This document shows positions 13,201 to 24,685 of a DNA stretch of 64,000 nt, in pieces (position 1 is the stretch's first letter; the number at the start of each line of letters is the position of its first letter). A program made the translations under genes and the position numbers. Origin of the DNA: Chrysaora quinquecirrha (Eukaryota; Cnidaria; Scyphozoa; Semaeostomeae; Pelagiidae); contig JACTAT010000001.1 in the NCBI GenBank assembly GCA_014526335.1, positions 2,966,596-3,030,595 on the forward strand, written 5' to 3'. The notes beneath the pieces are model-generated. The model was not told where the DNA came from, searched no databases, and worked only from the letters and a program-made list of their open reading frames with translations.

Positions 13201-14193
13201 TGTCAATAGGTATTTTCTGAGGATCAATGGGGGTATCTGAATTGACTTTTAAGGCTCAGAATGACACAGAAGCACCGCAAGAGAAATATGCAAAAAAATG
13301 TTTACTTTTCGTCTTAGGTTTGTTACTTTGTTACTGTATATTCTTCAGGCTCAGGCCAAATGCAAAACATTTCTTAGAAATGTTTGGAGTTTGGGGCAAC
13401 TACACCCTTTGCCCCCTTCTTAGAAACGTCACTGTTTTGCGACTCGGCAAATCGGCGACAATTACGGTATTGAAAACTTGGGTAGCAATTATTCGAAGGA
13501 TAAAGGAAGCCCTGTTTTAGGGACATGGGGTGAAATTTACAGGAATTATTAAGACAAACAACAAAACGGTTGCTCATATAAGTAGTTATAAATAACATTA
13601 TATCAGTTAAAATTCCCAAATTATTTACAAGTAAACTTAAATTTACAAAAACTGAAATGCAACTAACAACTAAGAGATCTATCTCTCTTTCACCAACACC
13701 TTTCTAAATCAATAAAATCTTAGAACTAATAACATGAAACTTAACAGTCCTGTACATTGTAGTAAATGATAATTCTTTTACAAGGTAAATTACACCAAGG
13801 TAATACATGCGATGAAACGCACCCCGTATTAAATAGGAAGTATAGTATTGGCTGAATGTAGAGTTACACCCCCAAAAGTACATGCATTATGTGTTTTTTA
13901 AGGCCTACCATTTAATGGTTAGATTTTAATATATTAATAACGACAGTGTGTTTGTCTTTCAACTATGATCTGACAGGCAAAAACGGGAAATTAAGCAAGG
14001 ATGTTTTGATGCGTTTTTCTCTCTGTCTTCTGTTGCAAAACCATACTCTAACGACTTCCTTGTCAAGCTTAAGGCCCTCTGCAATGCCAAAAACTTCCAA
14101 AGAGGACGGCTTCGGCTGCCTTTGGAAATACCTCTCAAGCATCTCCTTTGCATGAAGGCTGATTGTTGTTCTCCGCTTGCGCTTGCGTTCTGA
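10266..14193. repeat. Segmental duplication, copy B
   Basis: Direct tandem copy of 7681-10266 that joins seamlessly to the intact POU exon at its right end. Copy B must therefore be the original locus side, with copy A its extra copy. Internal growth of the 171-bp array accounts for the size difference. Confidence 0.9.
11150..13215. repeat. 171-bp minisatellite, expanded array (copy B)
   Basis: About 12 units. The landmark 'aggtaataaggatggtataa' recurs near 11983, 12154, 12326 and 12497, giving 171-172 bp spacing. Alternating unit types ('aacaggtatg' versus 'aataggtatg'; 'gccaatagtcctctc' versus 'gccaagttctctc') repeat as 2-3 unit blocks that are nearly identical, so there is higher-order structure from recent block amplification. 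Confidence 0.93.
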
Positions 14194-14725
14194 GACAGGC
14201 TTGTCGTTATTAATAACACCCATGGCTTCTGCTTTGACCAGCCACGACTCAAGAAGCGGCTTCAACTTGCAGGCGTTTTTGTAGCTCAATTGAAGATTCT
14301 CAAATCGACAGATTGTTGTTTGGCTGAAATCGGTGCCATCACTGAGTTTAGCCAGAGCAGCACCGACATTTGTCTGCGTGTAGCCAAGTTTGATTCTCCG
14401 CATCTTAAAACCACTTGCAAATCTTTCCAATTCTTGTAGCTCCTTGGAGACAATCATATGAACGGAATCTTTCTGTTGGTTATCACTATGGCCGTTTGAA
14501 TACAGAGGGTTTATCCGTTGCTTGTTGGCAACGTTGCATGAGGATTGCGTACATTCGGTGTAGCTGCTTGGTATCCGCCAGGATGATAATAAGAAGCAGA
14601 CTGACTGTTACAGGATGAGTAATTCTGAACATAACTGCCACTTTCATGATGATTAAAATAAGATCGATATGAGTTGTAAGGAACTGAGGTCTGTAAACTG
14701 TACTGCATTTTCGATTTCAAATCCT
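13963..14725 (-). CDS. POU1F1-like: POU class 1 (Pit-1-like) transcription factor, 3' exon
   Basis: A sequence-specific nuclear transcription factor of the POU family. In the 164-residue frame starting at 14457, residues 4-77 are the POU-specific domain ('[13 protein letters not shown]', '[15 protein letters not shown]', 'KNACKL'), followed by a linker of about 12 residues. Residues 90-149 are the homeodomain ('KRKRRTTIS', recognition helix '[15 protein letters not shown]' with the POU-typical Cys at position 50). 'LGYTQTNVG' and 'ENLQLS.KNACKL' point to class 1 rather than classes 2-4. The domains are not split by an intron. Upstream, a Ser/Tyr/Gln-rich N-terminal stretch (14720-14511, '[17 protein letters not shown]...') sits in another frame after a good splice acceptor ('ctctctccttag', exon from about 14725). 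A one-base deletion near 14514-14518 (a G run) would explain the frame break. Earlier exons are not identified. Confidence 0.87.
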
Positions 14726-16152
14726 AAGGAGAGAGAACAGAGAACAAAAGATATAGAGCGATATACAGTAGACAATTAAGTAGATTGCTAATAGCTTAAC
14801 AGCCTACGTTCGACCCATGTGCAAAGTGGATTTCACGTGGGCAGCAAACAACGTTAGAAAAACATTCGCTCTTTCATGTACTTATTTTCTATAATTTAAA
14901 ACCTCGTATTCATTCATTCCAGTACATTTTTAGATCTCAAATTAACGAAGACAAAACAAACTTGTTTCACGACCAGTCAGCAACTAACGAAAAAGAACAA
15001 GCACACTTTGTCATTAGCACAGGGTCCTTCATTATCAAGCAGAACCGCGAAGGATCGGAAGCAAAAAGTTTTTAATCGTGTCACTAAAACATCTTTCAAA
15101 TCATTTTTAACGAGAGTTGAAATATTCTTCGCATCCACTTGTAAAACTTTGGTACTTCTATATGCAGGGACCTTCCCACTTAACGTTAGAAGCTTACCAA
15201 AAAGCTATGGGCAAGTACCTAATACTATTGTATAAAATCACAAATATTATCCATCAAAGATATCGAGATACTGAAATTGCTATCGTAAGCTTTTATTGAA
15301 TATTATGAAAAAGATGTTTAGCACAAGCGATAAAGTATATATTACTACCTAGAGATATTCTTGTATATATGCTTGGAAATTAACGCCACTTTTTGAGAAA
15401 AATTCCAAATTTTTGGCCCTTTTAACGCCAGCCCTTTTAATGCCGGCGCCTCTAGGCTAAAATTAACGCCATTTAGGGTCGGCGTAAAATGGGCCGATAA
15501 GGTATTATTGAAAGACGAATATTAGTAGCGACATACTATACAGACAGAATACTATCATCGAAAGATATTATTGTATAGTAATATAATGAAAAGAGTTGTA
15601 CAAAAGTAGCGAGATAATGTATATTACTACGGAAAGATATAATTGTATTATTAGAAAGACATGTAGTCGTGTTTAATGTTCTTCATTATCGAATGATGTA
15701 ATGGAGGGGAACATTGGTCTCGCTCATCTCTAAGTGAGAATCTTTCTATTAAAGGAAATACCACAAAATACATGTTTTACGGTACTGCTAGAATCTCATT
15801 CGCTCTAAGATAATGTCTCAAACTAGGCAGTAAGAATTGGCAAAAAGACCAGTAAATAAGAAACTGCTTCTGGTATAGAGAAGAAATAGAGCCCTTAAGC
15901 ATATAGCTATACTGGGACGACGAGGTTATATAACTATATATTATTAGGCATGACTGATAAATATCTACAATATGCTATGTACTAGCAATTGATCTCATTT
16001 CAACAAAGCAGAAAGAAGTAGTTTAATGGTCTGATTAAGTGGTTAAAATGTCATTAAGTGTATGTATCTATGTATGTAAGCATATAGCTATACTAAGACG
16101 ACGATGAAACATAACTATATATATTAGACATGACTGTTTCAATCTACATTAT
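14726..16152. other. Non-coding stretch upstream of the POU exon
   Basis: Presumably a POU1 intron or upstream DNA. I see no supported exon. 15300-15660 holds loosely repeated AT-rich pieces ('atattactac...gatat...ttgtata'), and 15380-15490 repeats 'ttaacgcca'. 15935-16110 contains a two-copy repeat around 'gcatatagctatact'. Confidence 0.5.
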
Positions 16153-16418
16153 GGAACTACAATCCCGGACAAAACTCATGAAACTAAGAGGAAAAATGCT
16201 CTTCTTACCAAACATATCGTCCCCCTTCCCCCAAATCAATGTTGTTTTCGCAAAAAAAAAACAGATGAAAGTAAAAGACAATCTGTAGAACATAAAAGAA
16301 ACCCAACATTTGATTGGGGGAGGGGGGAATTAATTTTCTTCCTATTTTGTACAAAGTATTTCTAAATTGATGAAACTTTATGGAAGTCTCATTGAGTTTT
16401 GTCCCGGATTGTAGCTCC
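16153..16418. mobile_element. MITE-like inverted-repeat element
   Basis: Ends are near-perfect inverted repeats: 'ggaactacaatcccggacaa' at the left and 'ttgtcccggattgtagctcc' at the right, continuing into 'aaactca'/'tgagttt'. A second inner pair ('cccttcccccaaatcaatgt' near 16213 and 'acatttgattgggggagggg' near 16306) shows the arms extend well inward. About 266 bp, no open frame. Confidence 0.75.
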
Positions 16419-16814
16419 TTATGGATCTAATTTCAACAAAGCAGATATAAATAGTTTAAAGGTCCAGCAGTATGGAAGGGTAATAACAAGCTGTATTGTC
16501 TTAACTTCGAAAAGGAAATCAGAAAAGGATGGACTGGTTGGCTCAAATTTAGATTTTCAATACTCGAGACCTGGTAAAAGTAAAATAACTACTGTTGTAA
16601 TGACTTGTCTACTAAACTAACTTTATGTCTGAGCGCCTGAATGACAATTCTTAAACAAATTCACATAGTTTAACGAACTCCTAATATAACGAGTATTCTT
16701 CTAGCTCCCTTCAAGGTTTATAATAAAGGGATCTAGCTGCTTTATTAACAAATGCTAAACCGATTCTCATGTTTAACGAAATCACAAACATACATATATA
16801 CATATATCATTCAC

Positions 16815-16925
16815 CTAGGGGCAATTCACTCCTTGGAATCTCGTACACCCTCAGCTCGAATCTCTACTCTTTTCGTAGAAATCTTGTAAGAATTTCTTTG
16901 TTTCAATAGGAATTTCGTATGAGCG
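16815..16925. mobile_element. MITE fragment, 'GAGGGGCAATTCACTCC' family
   Basis: Starts 'ggggcaattcactccttgga' and contains 'atctcgtacaccctcagct'. The same left end occurs at 34034, 47222 (with an inverted right end), 53878 and 63338. Only one end is preserved here. Confidence 0.7.
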
Positions 16926-16929
16926 TTTT

Positions 16930-18285
16930 CGATGAGCGAAGAGCCTCTCGTCATTTACTTTAGGCAGGTCGCAAAAATAGGCAGCATAACAGTGCTGAAG
17001 TGGACCTGTAACATAAGGAGCATAATTCAGGTTCCTTTCGAGGTTTATTATGCATCAACTGGATTTTCTCCTTGTTGTGTCTTTATTGTGCTTTCTAGAA
17101 AGATTTTGCCTTCAATTAAGATTATTGAAAAGTGCAGTTGTTGGTTTCCTTGTCTCGTTAGTCAAAACGAACGAAGTAAGACAATACGCATGGAAAAGTC
17201 ATGCTTCATGAAACCAAAGCGACTGTTTGCGTGTTGGTAAGAAGGGTCCACGCGTTCAAGCAACTTTTAAAAGAACAGTCGTATCGAAAGCATATCGAAG
17301 AGACATGAACAGGCTTTTTAGCTAGATAACAATAAGTTGTTAATAGATGATTACAACCTATAGGGTGATGCAACGATAAGCACTTTTCCATACGATATCA
17401 GTGTAACTAAAGTTTAACTATAAAACTTATCGTTCATCAAAAATATACAAGTTACTAAAAAGTATGAATATATTTTGATATATATAAGATACTTAATTAA
17501 TTGAATATTTAATATAATAAACAAACAGTAAAAACAAAAGCAATTTGTAACAAAGTAACAAACAAACATCTTTCATTGGCGAATAAGCAACATAGCATGG
17601 CCTAATTAAGGGCTTCAAAATTAGCAATAAAATCAAGACATGACACTTGCTACTTGCTAAATTCACAAACAGATAATACAGTTTTATTAAGAGGGAAAAT
17701 AAACCGAACTCACCATAGAAAAAGCGCTCATTTCTATAACAATCAGCGAAAAGTGTCTTTGGTGCCAAAGAACTTCGTAATTCTAGTACTTAGCCTTGAT
17801 ATGACTCTGTTACACAGAGCGCTAACCCTTCTTATAGCCGTGGCGAATTGAGCGGCTGGATCGATTATGCGAAGTTGAAAACTGAACATACGTCTAGCTT
17901 AAAACCTGCAGGCCGTGGAAAATATGAACAATGTTTCATCTGCTTGGTAATACGAAGGGGTAATTTAGAACATGAATAGATTAGAGAAAAGGCGGGCATT
18001 ACTATGTAACAATAGAAACGTTGTTTCGAAGAAATCATGCCGAATTGAATGCTACTCAGGGATGGTCAATTGTTCAAGGCTCAACAAGCGCTTACTCAAG
18101 CTGTGCTTGACCGTTCACGTCATTTTCAGCCGTCTCTCCTTGGGTCGAGATTTACAGTTTGATTTAACAAAGAGAATAAGGAGATATAGTATACTGTAAG
18201 TTACCCTCGCTATCTGCACCTGTACTTGGTCGTATTGTTAAGGCAATAACTGCTAGGTCAAGTCATATAATCATGATAATAGATC
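16930..18285. other. Stretch with no supportable gene
   Basis: Only short open frames without recognisable similarity, splice context or codon bias. Nothing further is claimed. Confidence 0.4.
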
Positions 18286-18289
18286 GACT

Positions 18290-19290
18290 GCCCTTTTGAT
18301 AAGCCAGCTAACGCTACAAACGCCAAACACTTTACTAGCCTTGTAACGTTGCTAGCGTACATAAAAGCCCTACTTCCCACCCCGCAATGCTACCAATCAG
18401 CGTTAAACGCTAAACTAATAGCCTTGTAACGGTGCTAGCGTACATTAACGCCCTACTACCCACTTCGCAACGCTACCAATCAGCGTTAAACACTGAACTT
18501 CTAGCCTTGTAAAGGTGCTAGCGTACATTAACGCCCTACTACCCACCTCGCAACGCTTCCAATCAGAGTTAAACGCTGAACTACTAGCCTTGTAAAGGTG
18601 CTAGCGTACATTAACGCCCTACTACTCACCCCGCAACGCTACCAATCAGCGTTAAACGCTGAACTACTAGCCTTGTAACGGTTCTAGCGTACATTAACTC
18701 CCTACTACTCGCCCTGCAACGCTACCGATCAGCGCTAAACGCTAAACTCTCGCCCCGCAACGCTGCCAGCTTACTTTAAAGGCTTTACAACCTCGCTTTA
18801 TAATACTTTAGGCACCAAACGCTTTACTAGTTATATTGTAACGGTGCTAGCGTACATAAACGCTCTACTACTCGCCCAGAAACGCTACCGATCAGCGTTA
18901 AACGCTAAACTCTCGCCCCGCAACGCTGCCAGCTTACTTTAAAGGCTTTACAACCTCGCTTTATAATATTTTAGGCATCAAACGCTTTACTAGTTATATT
19001 GTAACGGTGTTAGCGTACATAAACGCCCTACTACTCGCCCTGCAATGCTACCGATCAGCGTTAAACGCTAAACTCTCGCCCCCAACGTTGCTAGCTTACA
19101 TTAAACGCTTTACAACCTCGCGTTATTACGCATGAGGCATCAAACGCTTTACTACTCATTGTAAGGTGAGTATAGTAAAGCGTTTGACACCTAAAACGTC
19201 AAAAAGCGAGCTTATAGCGCTTGATGTAAGGTGGCAGAATTGCGGGGCGAGTAGTATAGCGCTTAACGTTGATAGCGTTACAAACGGGCA
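18290..19290. repeat. 83-bp minisatellite with higher-order and inverted ends
   Basis: Five units of 83 bp from 18290 ('tagccttgtaacggtgctag' near 18336, 18419, 18502, 18585 and 18668) are followed by a longer compound unit of about 180 bp ('ctctcgccccgcaacgctgc', 'ttactttaaaggctttacaa', 'aacgctttactagttatatt') repeated two to three times. From about 19165 the same motifs appear in reverse orientation ('agtaaagcgtttgacacct', 'ggggcgagtagtatagcgct', 'gatagcgttacaaacg'), so the block is bounded by inverted copies. Confidence 0.85.
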
Positions 19291-20319
19291 TATACTGTGT
19301 ATACATACTAATTCGTTCGTCAATGTATATAAGTATTTACATTTAACATAGGAAACATGATAGAATAACGTTTACAGTGACTTTCACAAGATAACAAAGA
19401 CAAAAAATGATGAATAAAGAAATCTTCCTCAGTCACTAAAATTCAATATTGAACATCAATAATCGAAGCCTTCCACGAAATCTAACGCTTCACTAAAACA
19501 ATTTTCATATAGTAGGAAACCTTAGAGGCATTTCACTGACAGCTACTGCCTTAGAGGCACTATTGTTTTCATGGGAATCTTGTAAGAATCCTTTTGTTAC
19601 AAGAGGAATCCAGGAATTTTTCAATAAGTGAAACGTCCCTCGAGTAAATCTGAGTCGTCAAAAGCGCGAGGGGGGCGCCAGGCCATCATCAAAAATTCAC
19701 ACGGCGCATACACGTGCAATTTGCGTGCAGCCGATGACGAAATAACAAAGATTCATAATTAGAAGAAAATCACTGTCTTCTCAAATACGGCCAGTCGGTA
19801 ATATTTATATCAGCCCCGGCAAACTTTATAAAACGGATCAATCCTAAGCGGAATTTTTCGCGCGAGTAGAAAATTTGCCGCTGCTGCGTTTTTTGCCCGT
19901 CCGTTGGTCGCAGCGAATAACGAGAAGTGGAGGTGACTTCTACTTTTCGTCGCAAAATCTCTTCGCGCAGAGGATGATTTGGGTAAATTTTTCGATAAGC
20001 GGAGGAGATTACAGGAGTTTCCTTAAAGGGGTTGCTTGCTTGCCTGTTAAAAGGCTGTCTTCATAATAATACATTAAACATGAAGCGGACCCAATTTTCA
20101 AACGATTTTGTTGAGATTCAGTTCCTTCCATTCTCATTCTGAAAATTTGAATATCCCCATTGTTATTGCCAGTTCAAATCATTGCATTTCTCAGGCCTTA
20201 ACAAGGAATTTTTTCTACTTCATGCTGTTGGACTTTTAAACACGTTTAATTTCGTTCTTTAAAACAAATACTTTTTCGATGTGCCGTAGTCATATGCTTT
20301 GATTTTGATTTGAGACGCT
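19291..20319. other. Stretch with no supportable gene
   Basis: 19530-19625 resembles the GAGGGGC MITE family in decayed form ('gtaagaatccttttgtta...gaggaatcc'). The rest, including a locally less AT-rich part at 19660-20060, shows only short overlapping open frames on both strands. Confidence 0.4.
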
Positions 20320-20343
20320 GGGGGGGGGGGGGGCGTGGGGGGC
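20320..20343. repeat. Poly-G tract
   Basis: A run of 14 G, then 'cgt' and six more G. Slippage-prone and potentially quadruplex-forming. Confidence 0.9.
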
Positions 20344-20444
20344 AGTTGGCCAGGTTTTGGCTGGGGTAAATGCCCCCAAGTACAAAGATACCTTTCTTGA
20401 TTTTACAATATCAAATTTTCTAAAAATTCATCCGACTTTATACA

Positions 20445-20750
20445 CATTTTATGAAAAGGCTGCCTGGCTCTCTGATCATGCAGTCGAGGTTCGAATCCAA
20501 TCTATTGTGGTATGCAACTTGTGGAAAAACTTTTCCGTGTTCGCCATTCATGACAAATATATATCAACTTGTATGACGCTGAAGAAAGCTCAATATAGCC
20601 GAAACACAAAACGTCAAACGGGAGGAGAGCCTTGGGCTGTATGACTTAGGGAGTTATTCGGCGATTTCATTGAGCTCTCTGGTTATGCATACCAGGTTCG
20701 AATTCCACTTATTGTGGTATGCCATTTGTGAAAAAATAAATCCACTTTAA
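20445..20750 (+). mobile_element. Two tRNA-like SINE pieces in tandem
   Basis: Two related segments near 20458-20540 and 20664-20740 share 'gctctctg.t.atgca', then 'ggttcgaatcc' or 'ggttcgaattcc' (a perfect or near-perfect tRNA B box), then 'tattgtggtatgc'. This looks like a tRNA-derived promoter region of a SINE rather than a tRNA gene, since no acceptor stem or full cloverleaf is evident. Confidence 0.5.
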
Positions 20751-21429
20751 GAGAAGGTACGTTTCTTTCTTTCTTTCTTTAAAGAAAGTTTCTTTAGCGA
20801 AAATTACGACTCATGCAATAAGTCTTGCGACTAGATTTTCGATGCAGGAAAGCTGCATTCGGCCATACCCAATCGACACACGAATGGCCTAAAGATACGT
20901 TACGACTTTCCAGTAAATTTGAAAGTTCTATGCTCTTCCCAGAAGAGAAACCTTACTAAAATTTTAATTCAATTCAATTCTGGTTGAGGTAAACACCAGG
21001 TGAGTCTATTGCACAAGTGCTAGGATAATGAAAAGCAAATCATTTTAATTGACTGTGTGGGACGGGGTTAGCTACGCCTAAAACTGTTCTTCCAATTTAA
21101 GCCTGATCTGAAATTAACAGTGAGGTATATTTTTTAGTTTCCAGCATCATGCGTGCTGTGTAATAATGATTTTAAATTGATTTTAAGCTCTTGATAGCAG
21201 AGGTTAAATGATTTTGCGAAGCTCAGATGTTTTTAAGCATGCTGTCTTTTTTAATTGCAGTGATTTTAATGATACCTGAAACTGAGATTCAAAACATAAT
21301 TATTGATACTAAATTATATCGTTTATTTTAAAGGTGCACGACTGAAGTGACTAATGTTTTCACAATGTGCACTTCCATGCTTATGAGCAGTGATAGATCG
21401 AGAGTAGTAGACCAGAAATGTTTCAAATG

Positions 21430-22150
21430 ACAGCACCATGTACAAGCCTTGACCAGACGATCAAACATTGTTCGTCAAACAATTTAAATTTGCTTGCCCG
21501 ATAAATGTTTGATCGTTTGGGCACGTCACAAAACATTGCTCATCAAACAATTTTTGCTTACGGCAAGCAGAAAATGTCTTTGAAGTTTGTCAAAAACTTT
21601 GTCAAGTAAGTTCTGCTTGACAAGCATTTCTTTGTGACGTGGCAATTGTTCCTTTGCAAGGACCAGGCCAGACGATCAAACATTTTTGGTCAAAGATTGG
21701 ACATTTGCTTGTCAAGCTTGTTTGGCTAGGGCTAACATTGTTTGTAAATGTTTGACCAACAATGTTTGACCGTTTGGCCACGTCACAAAACATTGCTAAT
21801 CAAACACTTTTTGCTTACGGCAAGCAAAAACAGTTTCTCAAAAACAATGCCACAGAATCCAGAAAAGTGTTCAACCTTCCTCCAGACAAAAATACCCCTA
21901 GCTGGAAACCTTCCTCACTTAACAATGAAAAATAGGCGTAATTTGGGTGTGGAAAAATATTTTCCATTGTTCTACTGGACCTTTCCTCCGGTCGATGACC
22001 GTGTGACCGTAACTTTTTCCTGACTCTGCAATGCCAAGGAAGTTCTGCTTGACAAACAATGTTTTTGCGACGTGGACGTTGTTTGTTCGTAACATTGTTT
22101 GTAAATGTTTGACCAACAAAGTTTCTCGGAAAACGTCTCAAAGTCTCGGA
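21430..22150. mobile_element. Nested MITE cluster, 'CCAAACGATCAAACA' family
   Basis: Repeated forward and inverted copies of 'gacgatcaaacatt', 'atgtttgaccgtttggcc' and 'tttgcttacggcaagcaaaa' are interleaved with unrelated DNA. They match the intact element at 40092-40381. Several insertions or rearrangements appear nested. Confidence 0.65.
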
Positions 22151-22264
22151 AACTTTCTGCCGGGTTTTGGGGAGCTCAAAAACTTGCCGTTTCCAGAGGA
22201 ATGGTTTCGGAAAACATACATTCTGAAAAAAGAAGGCTACTGAAAAAAGAATTGGTTTAGAAGA

Positions 22265-22578
22265 ACACACCCTTATTCTCAAAGTTCCTTATTTTTGGAC
22301 CTCTTTTGAGGCAATTGTAGTTCAAAAAGTTCCTTAATAGTTCCTTAATTTTAACTGCACATACAGTGGTCTTAACAATAAAAGAGAGACACTTGCATGT
22401 GAGAAAAGCTCGAGACTACTCAAGGAAACATTTGATACATGTGTAACGTACAATTTATGTGATTCTCGACTGCAAATGAATGGAACCGACTTTCTAATTC
22501 TTGGTTATTTGCAGTGATAAAAGCATTCGACATTGAGAAGTTCCTTAACGATGTTCTCTTTAGTAGTTTAAGTTCTTT
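22265..22578. repeat. Dispersed repeat (also at 57215-57540)
   Basis: Shares with 57215-57540, in the same order, 'aaagttcctta', 'attgtagtt', 'gttccttaat', 'aaagctcgagactactca', 'ggaaacatttg', 'gattctcga' or 'gattttcga', and 'ttctctttagtag'. The LTR element starts directly at its right end. Confidence 0.8.
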
Positions 22579-22909
22579 TGTAGCGATAGCAACACAGTAG
22601 CTAGGCATGTCACTTCTCTTTTGTTTCACATTTCCTTACTTTTCCTCCTCGTTAACACTTGCGCTTTTCTTTACTTCACACTCGCTTTATTTATCTCTGC
22701 ATCTCTTAACAACCGCCTTGTTTTATTTGATTATTGTAAATAGATTTTAGTTAGTTAGATTTTTGAGTTATACGAGCACACACAAATTTACGAGTTATTT
22801 CTGAAGTGATTTCTACGCAGCGCAAGATTTTGGTGAGATCATTCCAACTTTATTTATATTTATTAGATTAGAATAGTACAGATTTACTTCAACATCTCAT
22901 ATTCTAAAT
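22579..22909 (+). repeat. 5' LTR
   Basis: Begins 'tgtagcgatagcaac' and ends '...catctcatattctaaat', where similarity to the 3' LTR stops and the primer-binding site begins. It lacks the usual terminal CA. About 331 bp. Confidence 0.92.
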
Positions 22910-22921
22910 TGGTGACCACGT
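22910..22921 (+). other. Primer-binding site
   Basis: 'tggtgaccacgt' directly abuts the 5' LTR. TGG matches the CCA end of a tRNA, as in Ty3/Gypsy elements. The priming tRNA is not assigned. Confidence 0.7.
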
Positions 22922-23002
22922 TTGTTCATGTTCTCGTCGTATTCTTGGTTGTTATCGTTCGTTTTTCTGATTTTCAATGTTTATCGCTTCCAAATCACAA
23001 TC

Positions 23003-24685
23003 ATGACGAATTCAAATACACCTGTAAGTTATTCTTCGACTTCATTAGAAGACCAAGAACTGATAAATTTACAGTCTCAACTGAACAATCTCGCAGCTCT
23101 CGTCAAATCGCTTTCTTCTGAGATAAACGCTTCAGAATCAACACAACCTCACAACACGACTCATCAAACTTCGCACGCTTATTGTTGGTATCACGAGAAA
23201 TTCAGATATAACGCTCATAAATGCATTCCACCGTGTTCTTTCAACGTCAACTCCACTCCTAACTCACCCAACAGGCTGAATCATTCACATGCAACACTTG
23301 CTTCACAAACTCAACCTGTTTCTAATACTCCGAGTCGCCTATTCTACGTCACCGATCGACAGACTGGAACACGTCTTTTGGTCGACACAGGTGCCGATGT
23401 CAGTGTCCTCCCACCCACCTCTACTGATAAAAGAAATAAAAATTCATCACATTTCAAACTCCAAGCCGTCAATAAATCTGCCATCTCGACATACGGAGAA
23501 CGATCTATGACTCTTGATCTCGGGCTTCGCCGTACTTTTCGATGGATATTCATTCTCGCTGACGTTCCTATTCCTATTCTTGGAGCTGATTTTCTTTCTC
23601 ATTTTGGTCTCACAGTAGATGTACGTAAACGTGAATTGCTGGACACTAATACTCGTTTAACAATACAAGGTATCCATAGTTCTGTCACATCACCAAGACC
23701 TATGTTTGCCATTCCTGCCATGCCATCACCTTATAAAGAACTTTTACAGAAATTTCCTTCTATTACACGACCATGTTATCAAGAATCTGACGTAAAACAC
23801 AATGTCACACATCACATACGCACTCGTGGCCCACCCGTCTTCAGTCGTCCTCGCCGCCTTGCTCCTGATCGATTAACAATCGCTAAACGGGAATTCGATC
23901 ATATGTTGCAACTTGGTATTATTCGTCCATCTGACAGTAGTTGGTCATCTCCTCTTCATATGGTACCCAAACCTACCCCAGGTGACTGGAGGCCTTGTGG
24001 TGATTACCGAGCACTGAATAACGTCACTATTCCTGATCGTTATCCCATTCCTCATATCCAGGATTTCACCGCTTCACTTCATGGCAAGACAATTTTCTCA
24101 AAAATCGACCTCGTTCGAGCTTACCACCAAATTCCTGTTGAGCCTGAGGACATACCTAAAACAGCCATCACTACACCATTTGGACTATTCGAATTCACCC
24201 GCATGCCTTTTGGTCTCCGTAATGCAGCTCAGACATTTCAGCGTTTCATTCATCAAGTTTTACAAGGTCTTGACTTTGTTTACGCATACATTGATGATTT
24301 ACTAATCGCCAGCACTTCAGAATCTGAACACCTTAAGCATCTCGAAATGCTCTTCCAACGTCTCTCTGACTACGGCATAGTTATTAATCCCTCTAAATGT
24401 ATTTTTGGATCGTCTTCATTGGAATTTCTTGGCCATCTCATCACTGCAAATGGCATCTCACCATTGCCTGCCAAAGTACAAGCCATCCAAGATTTTCCAC
24501 CTCCTTCGTCTCTTCGCAAGCTAAGAGAATTTCTGGGTCTTGTCAATTTTATCGCCGTTTCGTTCCTGATTGTGCCAAAATTGTCCAACCTCTCACAGAT
24601 CTTCTGTCTTCAAAATCCACTAGAAGTTCTTTTGTTCTCAACGATGAAGCTCTTTCTGCTTTTAACACCATCAAATCAGCACTAG
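23003..24685 (+). CDS. Gag remnant-protease-reverse transcriptase frame
   Basis: Open from 22922; the ATG at 23003 ('atgacgaattc') is the likely start. A short hydrophilic segment leads into a coiled linker ('[15 protein letters not shown]') and a zinc motif of the '[14 protein letters not shown]' type seen just before protease in many animal Ty3/Gypsy elements. An aspartic protease follows ('[14 protein letters not shown]', about 23378-23416), then reverse transcriptase with '[13 protein letters not shown]', '[13 protein letters not shown]' and the catalytic 'YIDDLLIAS' near 24287. After 'REFLGLVNF' the frame leaves the family pattern because of a one-base deletion in a T run, and ends at 24685 with unrelated residues. 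The capsid is absent. Confidence 0.9.
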   Translation: MTNSNTPVSYSSTSLEDQELINLQSQLNNLAALVKSLSSEINASESTQPHNTTHQTSHAYCWYHEKFRYNAHKCIPPCSFNVNSTPNSPNRLNHSHATLASQTQPVSNTPSRLFYVTDRQTGTRLLVDTGADVSVLPPTSTDKRNKNSSHFKLQAVNKSAISTYGERSMTLDLGLRRTFRWIFILADVPIPILGADFLSHFGLTVDVRKRELLDTNTRLTIQGIHSSVTSPRPMFAIPAMPSPYKELLQKFPSITRPCYQESDVKHNVTHHIRTRGPPVFSRPRRLAPDRLTIAKREFDHMLQLGIIRPSDSSWSSPLHMVPKPTPGDWRPCGDYRALNNVTIPDRYPIPHIQDFTASLHGKTIFSKIDLVRAYHQIPVEPEDIPKTAITTPFGLFEFTRMPFGLRNAAQTFQRFIHQVLQGLDFVYAYIDDLLIASTSESEHLKHLEMLFQRLSDYGIVINPSKCIFGSSSLEFLGHLITANGISPLPAKVQAIQDFPPPSSLRKLREFLGLVNFIAVSFLIVPKLSNLSQIFCLQNPLEVLLFSTMKLFLLLTPSNQH

